From positions 26,003,501-26,067,500 of the forward strand of contig NC_079878.1 of the NCBI RefSeq assembly GCF_029227915.1: a stretch of DNA of 64,000 nucleotides, given 5' to 3'. Numbering within the stretch: position 1 is the first letter of the stretch; each line of letters opens with the position of its first letter. The translations under genes were made by a program, and so were the position numbers. The notes below the pieces were generated by a model. It searched no databases. It had not been told where the DNA came from and worked only from the letters and a program-made list of their open reading frames with translations. Shown here piece by piece: positions 9,995-22,654 of the stretch. Origin of the DNA: Hydractinia symbiolongicarpus. Taxonomy: Eukaryota; Cnidaria; Hydrozoa; Anthoathecata; Hydractiniidae.

Positions 9995-11902
9995 TTACCT
10001 CTCTCGAAGGTCAAATTCCGTGACTTCGTCATCTTCGTGCCATCGCGCCAGTGGTTCGTCATTGGAACTTAATTTAGAATATTTTGATGATTTGACAAGG
10101 TTGCGATAACAAGATATTGTGCATCCTAGTATTACCACGAGAACAAAGATTCCACATACAGATAACAACGTAATAGCGAGAGCAGGTGACTTCATTAGCA
10201 CTTTAAATATCGTTTTTTCTGCGACAATATCTTGAACGCGCTCAAATGTGCCATTGTTGGGATGTGGAGTTATATCCAGAATATGGCACATTAGACTATA
10301 AATATCTATATTATACACTATATCAATTTCATGTTTCTTTTTAAATGCAGGTCCATGTGCTATGAAGATACCGTGCATGGACATTAACATGTTATCATAG
10401 CCGTGATCCCCTCTCGGGTATGGGTAGTCATTGGCCTGTCCTGGAGTAACGTAGTATCCTTCATCAGCTATGGCAAATATTTTTGTTACCCTTCGATTGT
10501 TTTTATAATGCCATTGTTTTGGAATATCTTGGCGATAATATGTCTTAATATGTGTAATATTTTTAAGTTTTTTGTATATTTTTTTCGTCATTCCCTTTTT
10601 AGGTCGAATGAGTAGAAATGTACCATAGCTAACTAGGTCATATTCGTTGGGGTGAATGATGTTGGATAGTTTGATGATATTCTTTGATGGTACAGATGCC
10701 ATGCCATGATCACTGACCAGCATAATGTTAATCTAAAAAAATATTAGTATATCTAAAACAAAAAGTTCATTTTATTGAGGTACAGTATGGTCTCGTAATT
10801 GCAGTGCTCTGTGAAGCGAAATTTTTTTAGGAGGGAGTAGACTTAAATTTAGTGTCTTCACTGGTGTAAGCCTTGATTTTGGCCGAGGGTGTGATTTCAA
10901 AAATTTGCGCTTCTAGATTGCTGAAACATTAAAATTTAATAAGATAGAGTCGAGGAAACAATATTGTTGGTTTCGTGTTCTTTGTTTAAATAGTTCGTTG
11001 CGAGTGGAATCTTTTCGATGGTATTTTATTGTAAGTGCTTTCACAAAAATGTCAGCTGTGTGACTGTATTTTCTTCTTGTAATGATTATTATAAATTTGC
11101 TTAACCTATGTACTGTACCAGAGTTTAATTTTAATAGTTACCAAATTCATGAATGTAACAACAGGAAAGAACCTAGAAAAGAATTCTTTTTTACCTTATC
11201 GTATAAGTCGATATTTTTTAACCTGTCGACAAAATGACCAATGGTATCATCTAACTCGTTTAGAACACGTGATGTATTCTTATGATCAGGACCATACAAA
11301 TGAGAAGTCTTATCAGGCTCATCAAAGTAACACGCTATGAAATTCACTGGATTTGGTTCTGTTAATAAACTTAAAATCCTGTCAAATCTATTCTTTGCTG
11401 TCATATTTGACTCGTACTTTTTTCTTGTGTAGTAAGGCCAATGACCATCATAACTTGTTTCGGATCCAGGCCATAAAATAGTAGCACTTTTTCGAGTACG
11501 CTTTGAATCTTTTAAGAATTGTATTTCATTTGATATCCAGATCGGCGTGGTTGCATTCCACCATTTTGGATCGTCTGATGACTGAATTGGATCAAAATGT
11601 TCCTTATAAACAGGATCATACATGTAGTTACCCACAATGCCATGGGACTCTTCATACAGTCCAGTTACCATGGTAAAATGATTTGGAAATGTTTTTGTTA
11701 CAAATGTAGTTTGTAAAGACTTTGCTCTTACGCCAGAGCGAGCTATCTCTTTAAAGTTTTTTAAATTTTCTCGTTCAATGAAATCATGCCGAAATCCATC
11801 GAATGATAACAACACTATAATTTGTTTTGTATCAATTCTTGTTTTCACACCACGGGTAATATAACTGAGAATTAAACATGTGATATATATGGCGAATTTC
11901 AT
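9995..11902 (-). CDS. Ectonucleotide pyrophosphatase/phosphodiesterase, ENPP4/5 type, two exons
   Basis: Exon 1 is 11902-11195 and exon 2 is 10732-9995. The 462-bp intron (GTAAAA...TTTTTTTAG) is phase 0 and gives 481 residues. Residues 1-20 form a signal peptide. The alkaline-phosphatase-fold core keeps every expected ligand: D35 in LSFDGFRHDF, nucleophile T71 in TKTFPNH, D197 and H201 in DEPDKTSHLYGP, D244/H245 in LVSDHGM, and H346 in GDHGYDN. A single membrane span (about 433-457, ALAITLLSVCGIFVLVVI) and a short acidic tail make it a type I cell-surface ectoenzyme. The length of about 450-480 residues and the lack of somatomedin-B and nuclease domains place it with ENPP4/5/6/7. The C-terminal anchor favours ENPP4 or ENPP5. 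Family members hydrolyse extracellular nucleotides or related phosphodiesters; the substrate here is not known. The first intron point falls just before the DHG motif. Confidence 0.92.
10733..11194 (-). other. ENPP intron
   Basis: This 462-bp phase-0 intron has donor AAG|GTAAAA and an acceptor with a T-rich tract ending TTTTTTTAG. Joining it out gives LYDK-INIMLVSDHGM, which matches the conserved run before the second metal site. Confidence 0.8.
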
Positions 11903-13915
11903 TTCTCATTTGAAACCTAAAATGAAATATACACTATTAAAATAATCATTTCGGTGCAGCCCAGATATAGGGATACAATTTCAATAATTTTTCATGTGAT
12001 CTTCTACGTCATTGAACTATCCCATCCTATCCGCTAGAAATCAAATTACATAATAACCCGCTGTTCTTTTAAGGATGCTGTGATGGTTTTAGACACATCT
12101 ATTATATCTCAAAACTTTTGTTTTTTATAAAAATTATATATTGGATATCACAGCAAATTAAACTGTCTATAGATAATATAATATAAAAAAGATTTTTTTT
12201 CACATAGCAATAAATCTACATTTTTATTCACTAAAACGTTTAAAACTTTCCTTCTTTTTATTTTCTTTTTATTTGTAGTATTTCTCAATCAGTTCAGCAT
12301 TGGCATAGCAACAATGCTTTGCCACTTTTTATGCAGATTTTGATTCTTTAATAAAAGAGACGGTTAACGCCTAAAAAATATTTATATTTATGAATTTTAA
12401 AATCAAAAAAGAACGACACACTTTTTTGAAAAAATGTTTTAAAAATTTAGTTTATGAGAATGTTCCTTTGGACACTTGCTTGAAAAACTGAACAAATGTG
12501 GCAAAAATTTTAAAATGTTTTTTAAACTGTTGTGCGATACATTTTTAGCAGTGATGTAACAAAGGTAAGCTACTTAGTAAACTTAGTAATATTTTGAACA
12601 CTCGCGTTTTTTGAGTTTCACACCCCACAAAGTATGGACCATCAACATTCGTGATTAACAGCAATATTATGAGAAGGATAAAAAACATTTTATGCCGCAT
12701 TACGGAAAAAAGTCTTTAATAACAACATTTGCAGATTGTTCTTTCACAAATAGTGATTTTAACTTTAGTGAAGTGTGGGACGTCCTGTAATAACGATCAA
12801 TTAATTCGTGTAGACGTTACATGACATAAGTACTTACAGAAAAAATGGTGCGTTGCATCACACAAAGTCAAAAGAGCCAATGTTAACTTATACGTGTTTT
12901 CTAGAGAATGCAAAAGCGATATGACTGTATTTTTACATTATCTTCATTTAAAAACGAAGAACTTTGAATAAAGTAATGAAATATTAATGAGGGAAAAACA
13001 CATGTTCTTTATAATTCATGTATTGAAGAAGGGGAAACAACGACAATAATAATAATGCAATTACAACCGTGCTTATTTTCTTGAGAATCAAGAAAGAAGC
13101 GTTTCACCCTCCCTCCATGTGCTTGGGCACTGTAAATACTTTATTCGGTGCCCCAGGATTGCATAAAAAATCCCTCTGAAATAGTTCCTTGAATGGGGTG
13201 AGAAGAGTATGATTTTACCACCGTTTTTATTCTTTCATCTTTTTCTACATGAAACAAACCGCCATCTTTTCGGGTTTTTTATCTATCTCTATCAAATGCC
13301 TTTAGAAATGGACCTCGTCCCCATACCTTTCGACCTAAGTATCGGTACATTTCATTCATAGAATATCTTGATGGGACCGACCTGGAAGTGTTAAATGCCC
13401 TGTCAATAAGTTAAATTAAAAGTTAACACATTTGACGATTCTACACATTCATTTTTTTTATGAAACATTTTTCTGCATAACTGCCAAAACAAAAAAAAAA
13501 AGAAAAAAAGAATACCAGGAACTCACACCAGCGTACAGAATGTTTAATCAAAACCACGGAATTTTGCTCGTCGTATCATTTGCACATGCATGCCGCATGT
13601 ACATCTAATATACTAGTTAAAATTTCATGCAAAATTAATATCAGTTTTCTATTTTAAATTGTAATTATTATTTGCATATATTTTTCTGTAATCACCTTTT
13701 TTCTCTTTGCCACAACCCCTCTGATTGGACAGGAAAGAATATTGGAAACCAATTATATTTTTCAAACTCTTATAATATAGTAATCTGAAATAATGATTAT
13801 ATCATTAATACCCGTAGGTTTATTGTCAAACAGACTGAATTCGTGTTAAAAATTCACGAAATAATATTTATCGAAGTGGCAAATGCCACATATATTTTGA
13901 ACGATTCCTGTGCTT
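11903..13915. other. Upstream/intergenic DNA of ENPP, no gene seen
   Basis: The stretch is AT-rich with no frame over 60 codons. The only structure noted is a repeat copy at 12150-12335 that is shared with 22395-22570. The promoter of the ENPP gene should lie at its left end, but no core element stands out. Confidence 0.5.
12150..12335 (+). repeat. Dispersed repeat Y, copy 1
   Basis: This aligns by eye with 22395-22570. Shared blocks are AGCAAATTAAA-TGTCT, then ATAATATAA, CATAGCAATAAATCT versus GTAGCCATAAATCTT, and the run CAATCA-TTAGCATTG-CATAG-AACAAT followed by CACTTTTT. It has no coding frame, and no terminal repeat is clear. Confidence 0.55.
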
Positions 13916-14058
13916 TTTTCACGGGCTAACGAAAGAGTCTCTATATCAATAATAGCCCTATTCTGTCTGTTTGCTCCCTAGAAATAGTCGTGCTCGAAAA
14001 CACGAAATCTGATATAATATAAAGGACAATAAAACCCGTGGACTGTGCTGCCGAGTAG
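13910..14058 (+). mobile_element. Degenerate Helitron-like copies in head-to-tail order
   Basis: TTTTTTCACGGGCTAACGAA (to about 13935) looks like the 3' end of one copy. It is followed at once by a 5' end, TCTCTATATCAATAATAGCC then CTATTCTGTCTGTTTGC (from 13938). A further worn 3' end, CCCGTGGACTGTGCTGCCGA then GTAG, ends at 14058 before T. The hairpin of this last end is eroded. Confidence 0.5.
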
Positions 14059-14059
14059 T

Positions 14060-17000
14060 CTATAAAATAATTTCCGAAGCAAAAAAGGGTAGCAACGAAT
14101 AGCCATGGGTGAATTTTTCCCTTGTTTTCAACTAGTGTTCATTAATTACACTAGATCAAATTAATAAAAAAATATACTTGCTAAATTTATGTAATTAGGT
14201 ATTTTCTTTATACCTCTATATTTATACCGACAACAACAAAAAATAGATGGATTAGATGAAAGTTTTGAAATTTTTAGTTGAAAAGAGAAAGTTCTGTTTC
14301 TTATGTTTTCACCTTTCTTTGTTCTTGTTTCTTTTGAAAATTTCTTTGCCTATTTGATGACATAATTTCTCTTGAAATTAATTTTTCTTTGATATATATT
14401 TTTTTAATTCTAATATTTTCCTTTCGTGAATTATGCCATAATAAAATCAATTTTACACTTCACGATGTTTCTATGAAAGAATTACACAGCGGTTTACACC
14501 AAGTACAATTTCACGTGCAGAATAATATTGAGCATTTTGATTGGCTGGGAGGAGCTCAATAAGTATGTAACTTCTGTTACGTAAGTTCTGTCAGCCATTC
14601 AACTTCTTTGATTTATTCCACCCGCGCAACATATTTCGTTTGATACAGAACTATAATGTCGATTGTTCTGAGGAAACAAAAATTGTGTTTTCGTTAATCA
14701 ATAAAGCAGAACAAATACACGTCTCTACTTTAAATTTCATGGTCTATTCATGCCACACAACATTTCCCCCCTTTTCTTCCTGTTCTTTAAAAATCTTTCA
14801 TTGTTCTTTTTTTGTTCAACATATTCTGCATTTAATAATAAATTCTTCTTTTTATAAATCTTTTAGATTTTTTTAAATAAAAAAAATCTATAAGGACACA
14901 ATAGAATCCATTTTTTTATTATATTGTTAGAACATCTTTTGAGAAATAATCAGAGCTTTGAATATAAAACATTCATATCCCAAGTTATTGCGTAATCAGT
15001 GGCCCTGAAGCAGCTTCAAAGAGATATGGCAGAAGATTAAAGAAATGATTTTTTTTTCGCAATTGCAAAAAGTACACGAACGGATGTGTGAACATGGAGA
15101 AATAAAATGCAAGGAAACTAAAAATTGATTAGGTTTTATAACAAACAGCTTATTGTCTGTTAATAATCGTTAGCAATGCAATGGTTTATTTTACAGATTT
15201 GATTATAAGTTACTAGCTTAGCTATGTTTCCTGCGGATTATCCGGCAGAATAAGGCATGTTGTGATAAATGAGGGTTTTTTTATCTATTTTTAACAGATT
15301 TTTTAGGTTGATAGAAAAACCATCAGGTCGTAGGCAATAGTAAATGATTTTTTGGCATTTTCACATGTCATTTTCACCTGTCATTCAGCAAAGAGTTAAC
15401 TATTTCATTAGAATCATTACATTCTCACCACTTTCATGCAATTCAGTTTCACCACCAATTGAAAAAAACAACTAGCTATCCATAAAGGTATGGAGGAGAG
15501 TGTGCTGGCCTTTCAATTGATAGTCTCTCTACAATAAACCTAGCGACGGTAAATCTCTTGTGAAAAGTCGTGCTGCGGTCACATAAAAGTAGCAAGGCGA
15601 CATATTTTATTTATTTTGTTTCGACGGGTGAATTGCCATAAGCTAAAGATGGTACCTGCAAATGTTAACAGCCAATTTCTCGTAAGTTTTTCAAAATGGA
15701 TAAGAAATATTTTATGTCTGTGTGTTCGAAATGGTTACTAAGCCTAATTCTCAACCACCCCTTTAAATAAAAATTGAAGAATTAAAATCTTCCCGCACCT
15801 TACTGTTTCAACACGACGTGCCACAAAGAATTAATAAATTACCTTGACAAGATCTTTCATGTTGCGTACTCACATTTGTGTTTATATAATAGTTTTATTT
15901 TTTCTGTAACGACATATGATAACTTTTATAACAGACATATCCATGATGTTATTTTGATATGTTCTCCTCCTTAGGTCTTATTATGTTTCGCATTTTAACG
16001 CACTTTGTAAATAAAAGAAGTTCAGATGGAGGGCCTTAGAGTAGCTGAAAAATCGATTTGATTTTAACATGCTGTGTACGAGTTGGCAATGTTCGACTCA
16101 CAGTAAAAAAATTCGTCTATATTTTAGCCAGCTTTTTCACAAAACAAAACTGTAGTTTTTTAATGTCGTTTTTAAAATTAAACTGTGAACAAAGTGCTTA
16201 ATGTTTTTTTTATAAAATTATAAGTAAAAAAATATTGTTCTAAATATAACCGTGTGTCTATATCATCTATAATATAAACTTTCTTTACAAAAATTTTCTT
16301 ACCTTTGCTTGATATATTAATCATTGGATAGCAATCTTGAAAATAAAACTAATCATACATTTTAAAATCTTGAGATCTAATTTCTTTTAATAATGCCAAA
16401 ACTCACTTATTCGTTCATGTCAGTTTTCACTTAGAATCACTATTACACAATATTTAAAATCTTACTCACAAATCAGCGACGTGAACATGTTTTTCTCATC
16501 AACCATCACTCTACATAAACAAGTCTAAACGTTTCCTCTTCGTCCATTCAAAAACATTTTAATTGCGCGCGCGTTTGTAATTAGGAAGTGGAATTAGTCG
16601 CTAAGCAACCAAAACTTATTAATTAATTTAAACATGATTAAAAAATTCTCATACAAATAATGTTATTGCTCGGGTCAGGTGATGAGTAAAACGCCTGGTT
16701 AACATACCCTATAATACTTAACAGAAAGAAACGAGTTCCAAGATATTTTAAAATGTCTAAACATATTTGAAAGAGGGCTAGACGTCTTGTGTTCAGTGAA
16801 ATCCAAAGTATGAGCTAAAAAGTGTGTCGAATGCGAGAAGGTGTTGGTAGGGTTGTGGGAATGAAAAGAATAATCAATGAAGAAAAACAGAAATATGTTA
16901 ACAATTCCAAGCTAATAAGCCCCTAAGGTGACTACGTCAGTGAGAAATTAATAACTATCATTGTCGAAGCGAGACACTTAGACTCACAGAAATATCACTC

Positions 17001-17419
17001 AAGGCGTATTTCCAACCAAGTCTTTAGTAGTGTCTGCTGGCCATTCCCTTATCTGAGAGATAAGTTTTATGTTTTAACCCGAAAACATAACGTTTAAGAT
17101 CGAAAAACCTACTTTGTCCAAGAGGAAAATTCCATCACACATACTTAAAAACACTTGCGGAAATTTCATTGTTTATCTTGTTACTCCATATAGCCATATT
17201 TTTGTTGGTATGTGCACAAAAAGATGTTCACAAACGTTTCACAACCGAGGCTAAATGAAATATGGATGAGTTATTTGTAAAATAATTTGTACTTTCTGCA
17301 GAGAAACTTTCAGCAGTCTAAAAAACTTTCTCAAGTCGAATTTTTGCAAGACATACTTTTGACTTTATCTTAATGTCATAAATAAGATATTCAACAGATT
17401 AATTTTTGTTCTTTTACAG
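14060..17419. other. Intergenic DNA, no gene supported
   Basis: There are only short AT-rich frames, for example 14640-14876, with no recognisable residues. A short ATG frame, 15649-15681, runs into GTAAGT, but its phase does not match the candidate exon at 17420. No tandem array or TIR element was recognised. Confidence 0.4.
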
Positions 17420-17487
17420 ATAAACCACCCTATTGTAATGCTAAAAACGAGAAAGTGTTATTTCCAGATAATGTTGTTAGAGATTAA
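17420..17487 (+). CDS. Candidate terminal exon of an unidentified gene
   Basis: A good acceptor, TTTTTGTTCTTTTACAG, is followed by a phase-1 frame. After the split codon it reads KPPYCNAKNEKVLFPDNVVR, then D and TAA (17485-17487). The composition (PPYCNAKNEK) looks more like protein than the neighbouring AT-rich junk. I found no upstream exon with a matching phase between 12 and 17 kb. It may therefore belong to a gene with long introns, or be chance. Confidence 0.22.
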
Positions 17488-20060
17488 TTTTTCGCGTTTA
17501 AATTCGCGACGCTTGATTTGTTTTTAATGTAAACAAAACAGCTTTTACAACTTGACTTCAACTTTAAATAATAAACTAGTGATTTGGGAACTTTGTCCTT
17601 AATTTAACTATTGTGAATGAGTTCCTAGTATTAAACATTAAAAGCAATCATGATTAGTAAATGGCAAATAGATAAACTGTGTGCAAGGTTTGAGATCAAA
17701 TGCTTTATCTTGTCTAGAGAGATTGGGAATACGCTTGAAAAACGTAGTGCCAAATATTCAGTCTAAAATTTATGCTGTATAATTATCACAATTAATTTTC
17801 GAACATCCACTGGAACATATTCTGTAAAATAAAAAATGCTGAACATTTAAAAAAAGTAAAAATAAGTTATAAAAATTGACTATCTGCTTTTATATGTTTC
17901 AAAGCTAACCAATACCACTACGAAAAAAATGTGATTTTGTGCCTTATGGTTTTAAGTTTTTTGCTGCGGATATCACCATATTTTAGCTTCCGAGTACGAC
18001 TCTGCGAATATATAGGACACTTTAAATTCATAATTTAGCAAAAATACCTTTTTGATTATAATCTATCTGGTACAAATTCTAAATGTTTCAATGCCTCTCA
18101 AGGACGACTTATTTATTGTAAAACTAGGGGTTGCCCACAAATTGTTGTCTGCTTTTAACACCTTTGCACATATTTGCTCAAGACATGAATCTTTTTGACT
18201 GTCACTATTTCTGACTGTTATTGTGATTAAAATCTGAACATTGTAAACTTGAAAATGGTTGATGTTCTAGTGTTCGTGTCCTACATTTTGGATTCATCAT
18301 GGGCGGATACAGAATGTTCTTCTCTATACTCAAGATATTTTGTAAGCAAAAGTGGTAGGAGTTTGGGCAGCAATAAAATCCGCACAATCAAATCTCGATC
18401 TTTAAAGCTCTGAAACAATGACCTCGTGATTAAGAAATCTTACAAACGAACGGGTATTCGCAAAGTAATTTCCGTCAACTTCTTCACTTTTCCTAGCCAC
18501 AGACCCCACTAGAAGAGCTAACACCCCCTTAAACCCTTAGATGATTTACGCCTATGTTTCCCTTCGCTCAAAAATTCGCCCAAAGAGAAAAAATCCTGTG
18601 TATGCATCTGAAGTTAGATAAGAAGGCATTCGTTAAAAGTCAATGGTTAAAAATATTTTAGAAAGAGGGATAACAAACACTTTAAAAAGAATATAAGAAT
18701 CGATTTTTAAACCACTTATCACATTAATTTCGGTGTCAGCCTAAGCACAGTCGGTTAAAAGAACATAATATTACCCAAGCAGTTGGCGTACCGCTGTAAG
18801 CGATCCACCTGGTGCGAAACTCTGTTTATTTGTACTCTAACGTTTACTTCATGTTAAAGATGCGCAAAATACCACTGCACGTAATATATTCAGTGGGCGA
18901 GAACCGGGCCTATTTCGTGAGTATCAAAAATGCAACAACTTGAGTACAGAGAGTGCGTTATATCAACTAAAAGTTGTTATACGGTACTGTTAGAACAATG
19001 AAAAGAAATAAGCTTGAAAAATAATTTTATATCAGCTATATTTCCTAAGTTTCATAATTTAGGCCATTTCATGGGAAGGCGATTAAATTTTACAAAAAAA
19101 GTAATGGACTTTGAAGGAATAACAAAGAAATAGGTACAATTTATTTAACAAAATGATTTGTTCAAAGTCAGTGCATAATGCTAAGAGATTTTAAACCAAC
19201 TTTTCTTGTCAGCATCTTTTTAGGCCAGGTGTTAATTAAGCTCAACTAGGCGCATAGGTAAGGAAAAGCTCTATATATAATAAAAACAATTTATTTAGAA
19301 AGTCTTAACATGATATCATGAAAATGATATTAAAGCCTGCCTAAATGTGCCAAAAGTAATCTTAGAAAAATAATACTTCAGCTTTATTATAGCTAAAACA
19401 TTGGTAACTAAGATAAGAACTCTCCACTGGAAGCTCACTATTTCTCTCCGCAAGGAGTGTATGATTGTTATAAAAATACAGACTGTCAAACTGACCATAT
19501 TTGATACACCAAGGAGGTTTAAAAAAACTCCTTGGATACACGAACATCGATAAACCTGTTTACCCATTTTTGGTAAGTCATGATACTTAAAATAGCAAAA
19601 TGCTTTGTGAATGTGAAAATGTTATTGACTACCAAGGACATACTTAGATGGTATATGTTTTTCCTGACCAATAGATGAGTTTTTGATCTAGATATATAAT
19701 CTTAAGAGAATACAATCTAGCTAGCTATATAAATTACTTATCTGTAACTTACTGTAAATTATTCAAGAGGCTTTCAACTATTCTGCATAATTTTTAATAT
19801 AATTTTTTTAGCTTTTTTTCCACGTGCATATTTTTAGCCTCAGATCGCTTGGAAATGAAACGGGTTTTTTTTGAGAAATACGACTAAAAACCCGTATTCT
19901 TCGTGCGCACAATATTTTTTTTAATTCCTGAATAAAGGAAGCCAAAATTCGGCTTTAATTGACATTTTACAAGCAAAAAGATGAGTTGGAAAGATTCCAG
20001 CAGCTAGTGTATAATATCAGTGCCATAGTAAAGGGAACAATATTGTGTATATTGTGAGTG
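17488..20060. other. Intergenic DNA, no gene supported
   Basis: The only feature noted is GTAAGCGATCCACCTGG at about 18798-18814. It recurs as GTAAGCGATCCACTGGG at about 41030-41046, so it is probably a fragment of a dispersed repeat. Frames at 18205-18387 and 19316-19567 show no protein-like pattern. Confidence 0.4.
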
Positions 20061-20062
20061 TA

Positions 20063-20068
20063 TTTATT
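20063..20068 (-). terminator. Poly(A) signal for the first fucosyltransferase gene
   Basis: AATAAA on the minus strand lies about 10 bases after the stop codon at 20078-20080. That is very close, so the 3' UTR would be short. Confidence 0.4.
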
Positions 20069-20077
20069 TGTGTATTT

Positions 20078-21280
20078 TCACATTGCTATCCAATGTGGAG
20101 GAAAATAGTCGTCTTTATTTACAAATTTTTCAAAAGTGCTGCCTTTCCTAGGCCAGTCTTTATAATATATAACTTCACCACCAGATAGATAGCCAGCCCA
20201 CCAGCCAAAAGTGCCAACTGTTATAATTGTGTCATTGCATAGGGATAGAATTGCTAGATCTAATGCAGCATCGTGACCCTCACTGAAGACAATCTGTGAG
20301 GAATATTCTTTCAGAGCTTCTTTTGACCAATTCATGTCTTGGCTTGCTACTACAAATATGCAATTGTATTTTTTGTTGAAGTAAGAAATCGCATTATCAA
20401 GGTAATTTTTATCAGCAACCGCATGACCATACACTTTATTACTCTCTTTCATCATATCCCCTCTTCTGATATGTATTCCAATCAATCTGACATTTTTATT
20501 TTGTGTGATTTCATCTAAGAATAACTTAGCCTTTAGGTTTATATCTTTGTTAAATTGAAATTGCTTAAGAACATCATTTCTGTAGTCGTTAAAATACTTC
20601 CAACTTTGATGATATCCTTTAACAATGATGTTCTCTTCCGGTAAGTCTAGTAAATCTTTAGAGAATGAACAGCAGCTAGTCATATCTAAGTTAAAATAGT
20701 TTTCAAACTTATGTGACGATGGAAGAAAGTCTTTTTGATACAAATTAAAGACACCAGCTAATAACTGATTCCCAAGAACATGATAAACGAAAGTCCTGTT
20801 AGTCTTCTTGGCAACACCGTATCCTGAGGCATAGACAAACATCCGGTTACCGAGCCCAGCACTATAAATTTGAAAAATTAAATTATATTTTCCTTCGTTG
20901 TTTTTCTTTGTGTTTGCTGGCAATGTATCTGTGTATTTATCATAATATTGTCCATTCCGTGATATTAAAATGTTGTGAGATATCCTAAGATGAGAAAACT
21001 GCTTCTGAAGCTTCACTCTCTCTGATGGTTTTTCTACTTTTTTATGAATGTTCAAAATACCTGCTGCAATGTTTTTACTTTCCCCAGCAGAACCATTTCT
21101 TATAACAGTTTTAGAGGAGCTAGAAAAAGGTACCGTTGGGGTTGGTATTGGTTTAAAATTTAAAATAACTTCTCCGTAATCCCCCAGCTCGTCAACTGCA
21201 TGCAATCTTGCAAAGATAAGTAATAAAATTATAAATATTAACAAAGTCAAAACAATGTAACATTTTCTTTTATATCGCAT
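20078..21280 (-). CDS. GT11 alpha-1,2-fucosyltransferase-like protein (copy A), single exon
   Basis: A 400-residue type II membrane protein for the Golgi lumen. It has a short basic tail (MRYKRK), a signal anchor at about 8-27, and a Ser/Pro stalk to about 125. The GT11 catalytic domain spans about 130-400. Signature motifs are intact: AGLGNRMFVYASGYGVAKK (141-159), GYHQSWKYF (222-230), the GDP-fucose motif HIRRGD (270-275), and TVGTFGWWAGYLSGGE (354-369). The length is close to mammalian FUT1/FUT2. By family it would transfer fucose in alpha-1,2 linkage to galactose on glycans; the acceptor cannot be read from sequence. The gene has no intron and no neighbour on the same strand within 5 kb except its paralogue at 26799-28205. 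The start at 21280 is the first ATG before the anchor. Confidence 0.92.
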   Translation of the reverse strand: MRYKRKCYIVLTLLIFIILLLIFARLHAVDELGDYGEVILNFKPIPTPTVPFSSSSKTVIRNGSAGESKNIAAGILNIHKKVEKPSERVKLQKQFSHLRISHNILISRNGQYYDKYTDTLPANTKKNNEGKYNLIFQIYSAGLGNRMFVYASGYGVAKKTNRTFVYHVLGNQLLAGVFNLYQKDFLPSSHKFENYFNLDMTSCCSFSKDLLDLPEENIIVKGYHQSWKYFNDYRNDVLKQFQFNKDINLKAKLFLDEITQNKNVRLIGIHIRRGDMMKESNKVYGHAVADKNYLDNAISYFNKKYNCIFVVASQDMNWSKEALKEYSSQIVFSEGHDAALDLAILSLCNDTIITVGTFGWWAGYLSGGEVIYYKDWPRKGSTFEKFVNKDDYFPPHWIAM

Positions 21281-22040
21281 CCTGTTAGTACCTCTGCCAC
21301 CAAAGTTATTTAAAAGTCAATAAAAACCAAGTCAAGTTGAATATGATTACAACTATACTACTAAACTTCTTTTTAATTTTTACTATCACATACGATGCAC
21401 ATACGCACTGCATATATAATAAACTTGCAAAATCAATTTTTTTATGAATAACATTTTAAGACAGTAATTAAATCGTTTAGATTTTAAAATACTGCTAATT
21501 AAATCAAGTAATGTAAAATTAATTGCTTGTATAACTTAGTTGAAAACAATGAAAAAATAATGGAAGTATTATGGAAGATAAAGACTTTGTGTTATACTGC
21601 CTTATATATTCTAGTTTTCTCACATAAACATATTTAGATTTGAATTTAGCTGTACCAAACATTGCTGCACTTCATATGTACACAATTGGGAAGTTGATAT
21701 CTCCAATTGTTTGATTTAGACGATAGTTTTACATACAAACTCTAGAGAAAGATCAATGAATTTTCTTTATGCCTGATTCAAAAGTCAAAAGTTGGGAGAA
21801 AAATGAGATTAGGCCATAATATATGTTTTGATTTAAAATTTTTGATTAGATTCCAACAAAACCAAAGAAACCGATACATTTAGTACTAGTCGGAGAGGTT
21901 TTTCACCATGCCATAAAACATGATAAGAAATATAATAGGCCTAAACGCTACAGTTAGCTAGCTACAAGTCATTCTACACACAATAAGTACGTGGATAAAA
22001 AAGATTTTCTTTGAGAGTGGAAAAGGATGACATTGCATAA
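21281..22040. other. Upstream region of fucosyltransferase copy A, nothing recognised
   Basis: AT-rich sequence with no gene, terminal repeat or tandem array recognised. It should hold the promoter for the minus-strand gene ending at 20078. Confidence 0.4.
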
Positions 22041-22043
22041 TAC

Positions 22044-22104
22044 ATGCTATCAACACGTTACGGACACGCTACCAACACGCTACAGACACGCTACTGACAC
22101 GCTA
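22044..22104 (+). repeat. 11-bp minisatellite, 5.5 copies
   Basis: The units are ATGCTATCAAC, ACGTTACGGAC, ACGCTACCAAC, ACGCTACAGAC and ACGCTACTGAC, with a partial ACGCTAA. The period is strictly 11 bp. Confidence 0.8.
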
Positions 22105-22394
22105 ATTGTAGTGGTATGTTATATTTCCTTACTTTTAGGTTTAATAAACAAGCTGCCACACATAGCGTGTTATATTGGTTAGTTAATGGTTATTGATTTT
22201 CTAAAAACAATTTTAACCTGGATTTATCCCAATGTATTACGCACAGAATGGTGGTAATGTGGTGCGCTTTGAACAAATCTGAATGTTCATAATAGAGCAG
22301 ATTATGGATACTGTAAGGATATAGACACATATTCAGTATATTCATTATTTCTGTTTTATTTCTGTTTTTTTCTTCAAAAATCTTTATTGAATAT

Positions 22395-22570
22395 AAAAGC
22401 AAATTAAATTGTCTGTAAGATAATATAAATATGTAATTTAAAATTTTTCCCAGGTAGCCATAAATCTTTGTTCTTCACTACTTTTTATTTCAACTTTTTA
22501 TTTTTTTCTGCGTCATATTTATCAATCACTTTAGCATTGCCATAGAAACAATATTTTGTCACATTTTTGT
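22395..22570 (+). repeat. Dispersed repeat Y, copy 2
   Basis: This is a partner of 12150-12335 in the same orientation. Both pass through ATTAAA-TGTCTGTAAGATAA, a T-rich middle, and TCAATCACTTTAGCATTGCC then ATAGAAACAATATTTTG. Confidence 0.55.
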
Positions 22571-22654
22571 CAAAAAAGCCCGTCGTTCATTTTTTATTTA
22601 AACACTTGCGAAAAAATGAATTTTTGCCTGCTATTTCGTGTTTTAACCTGTCTT

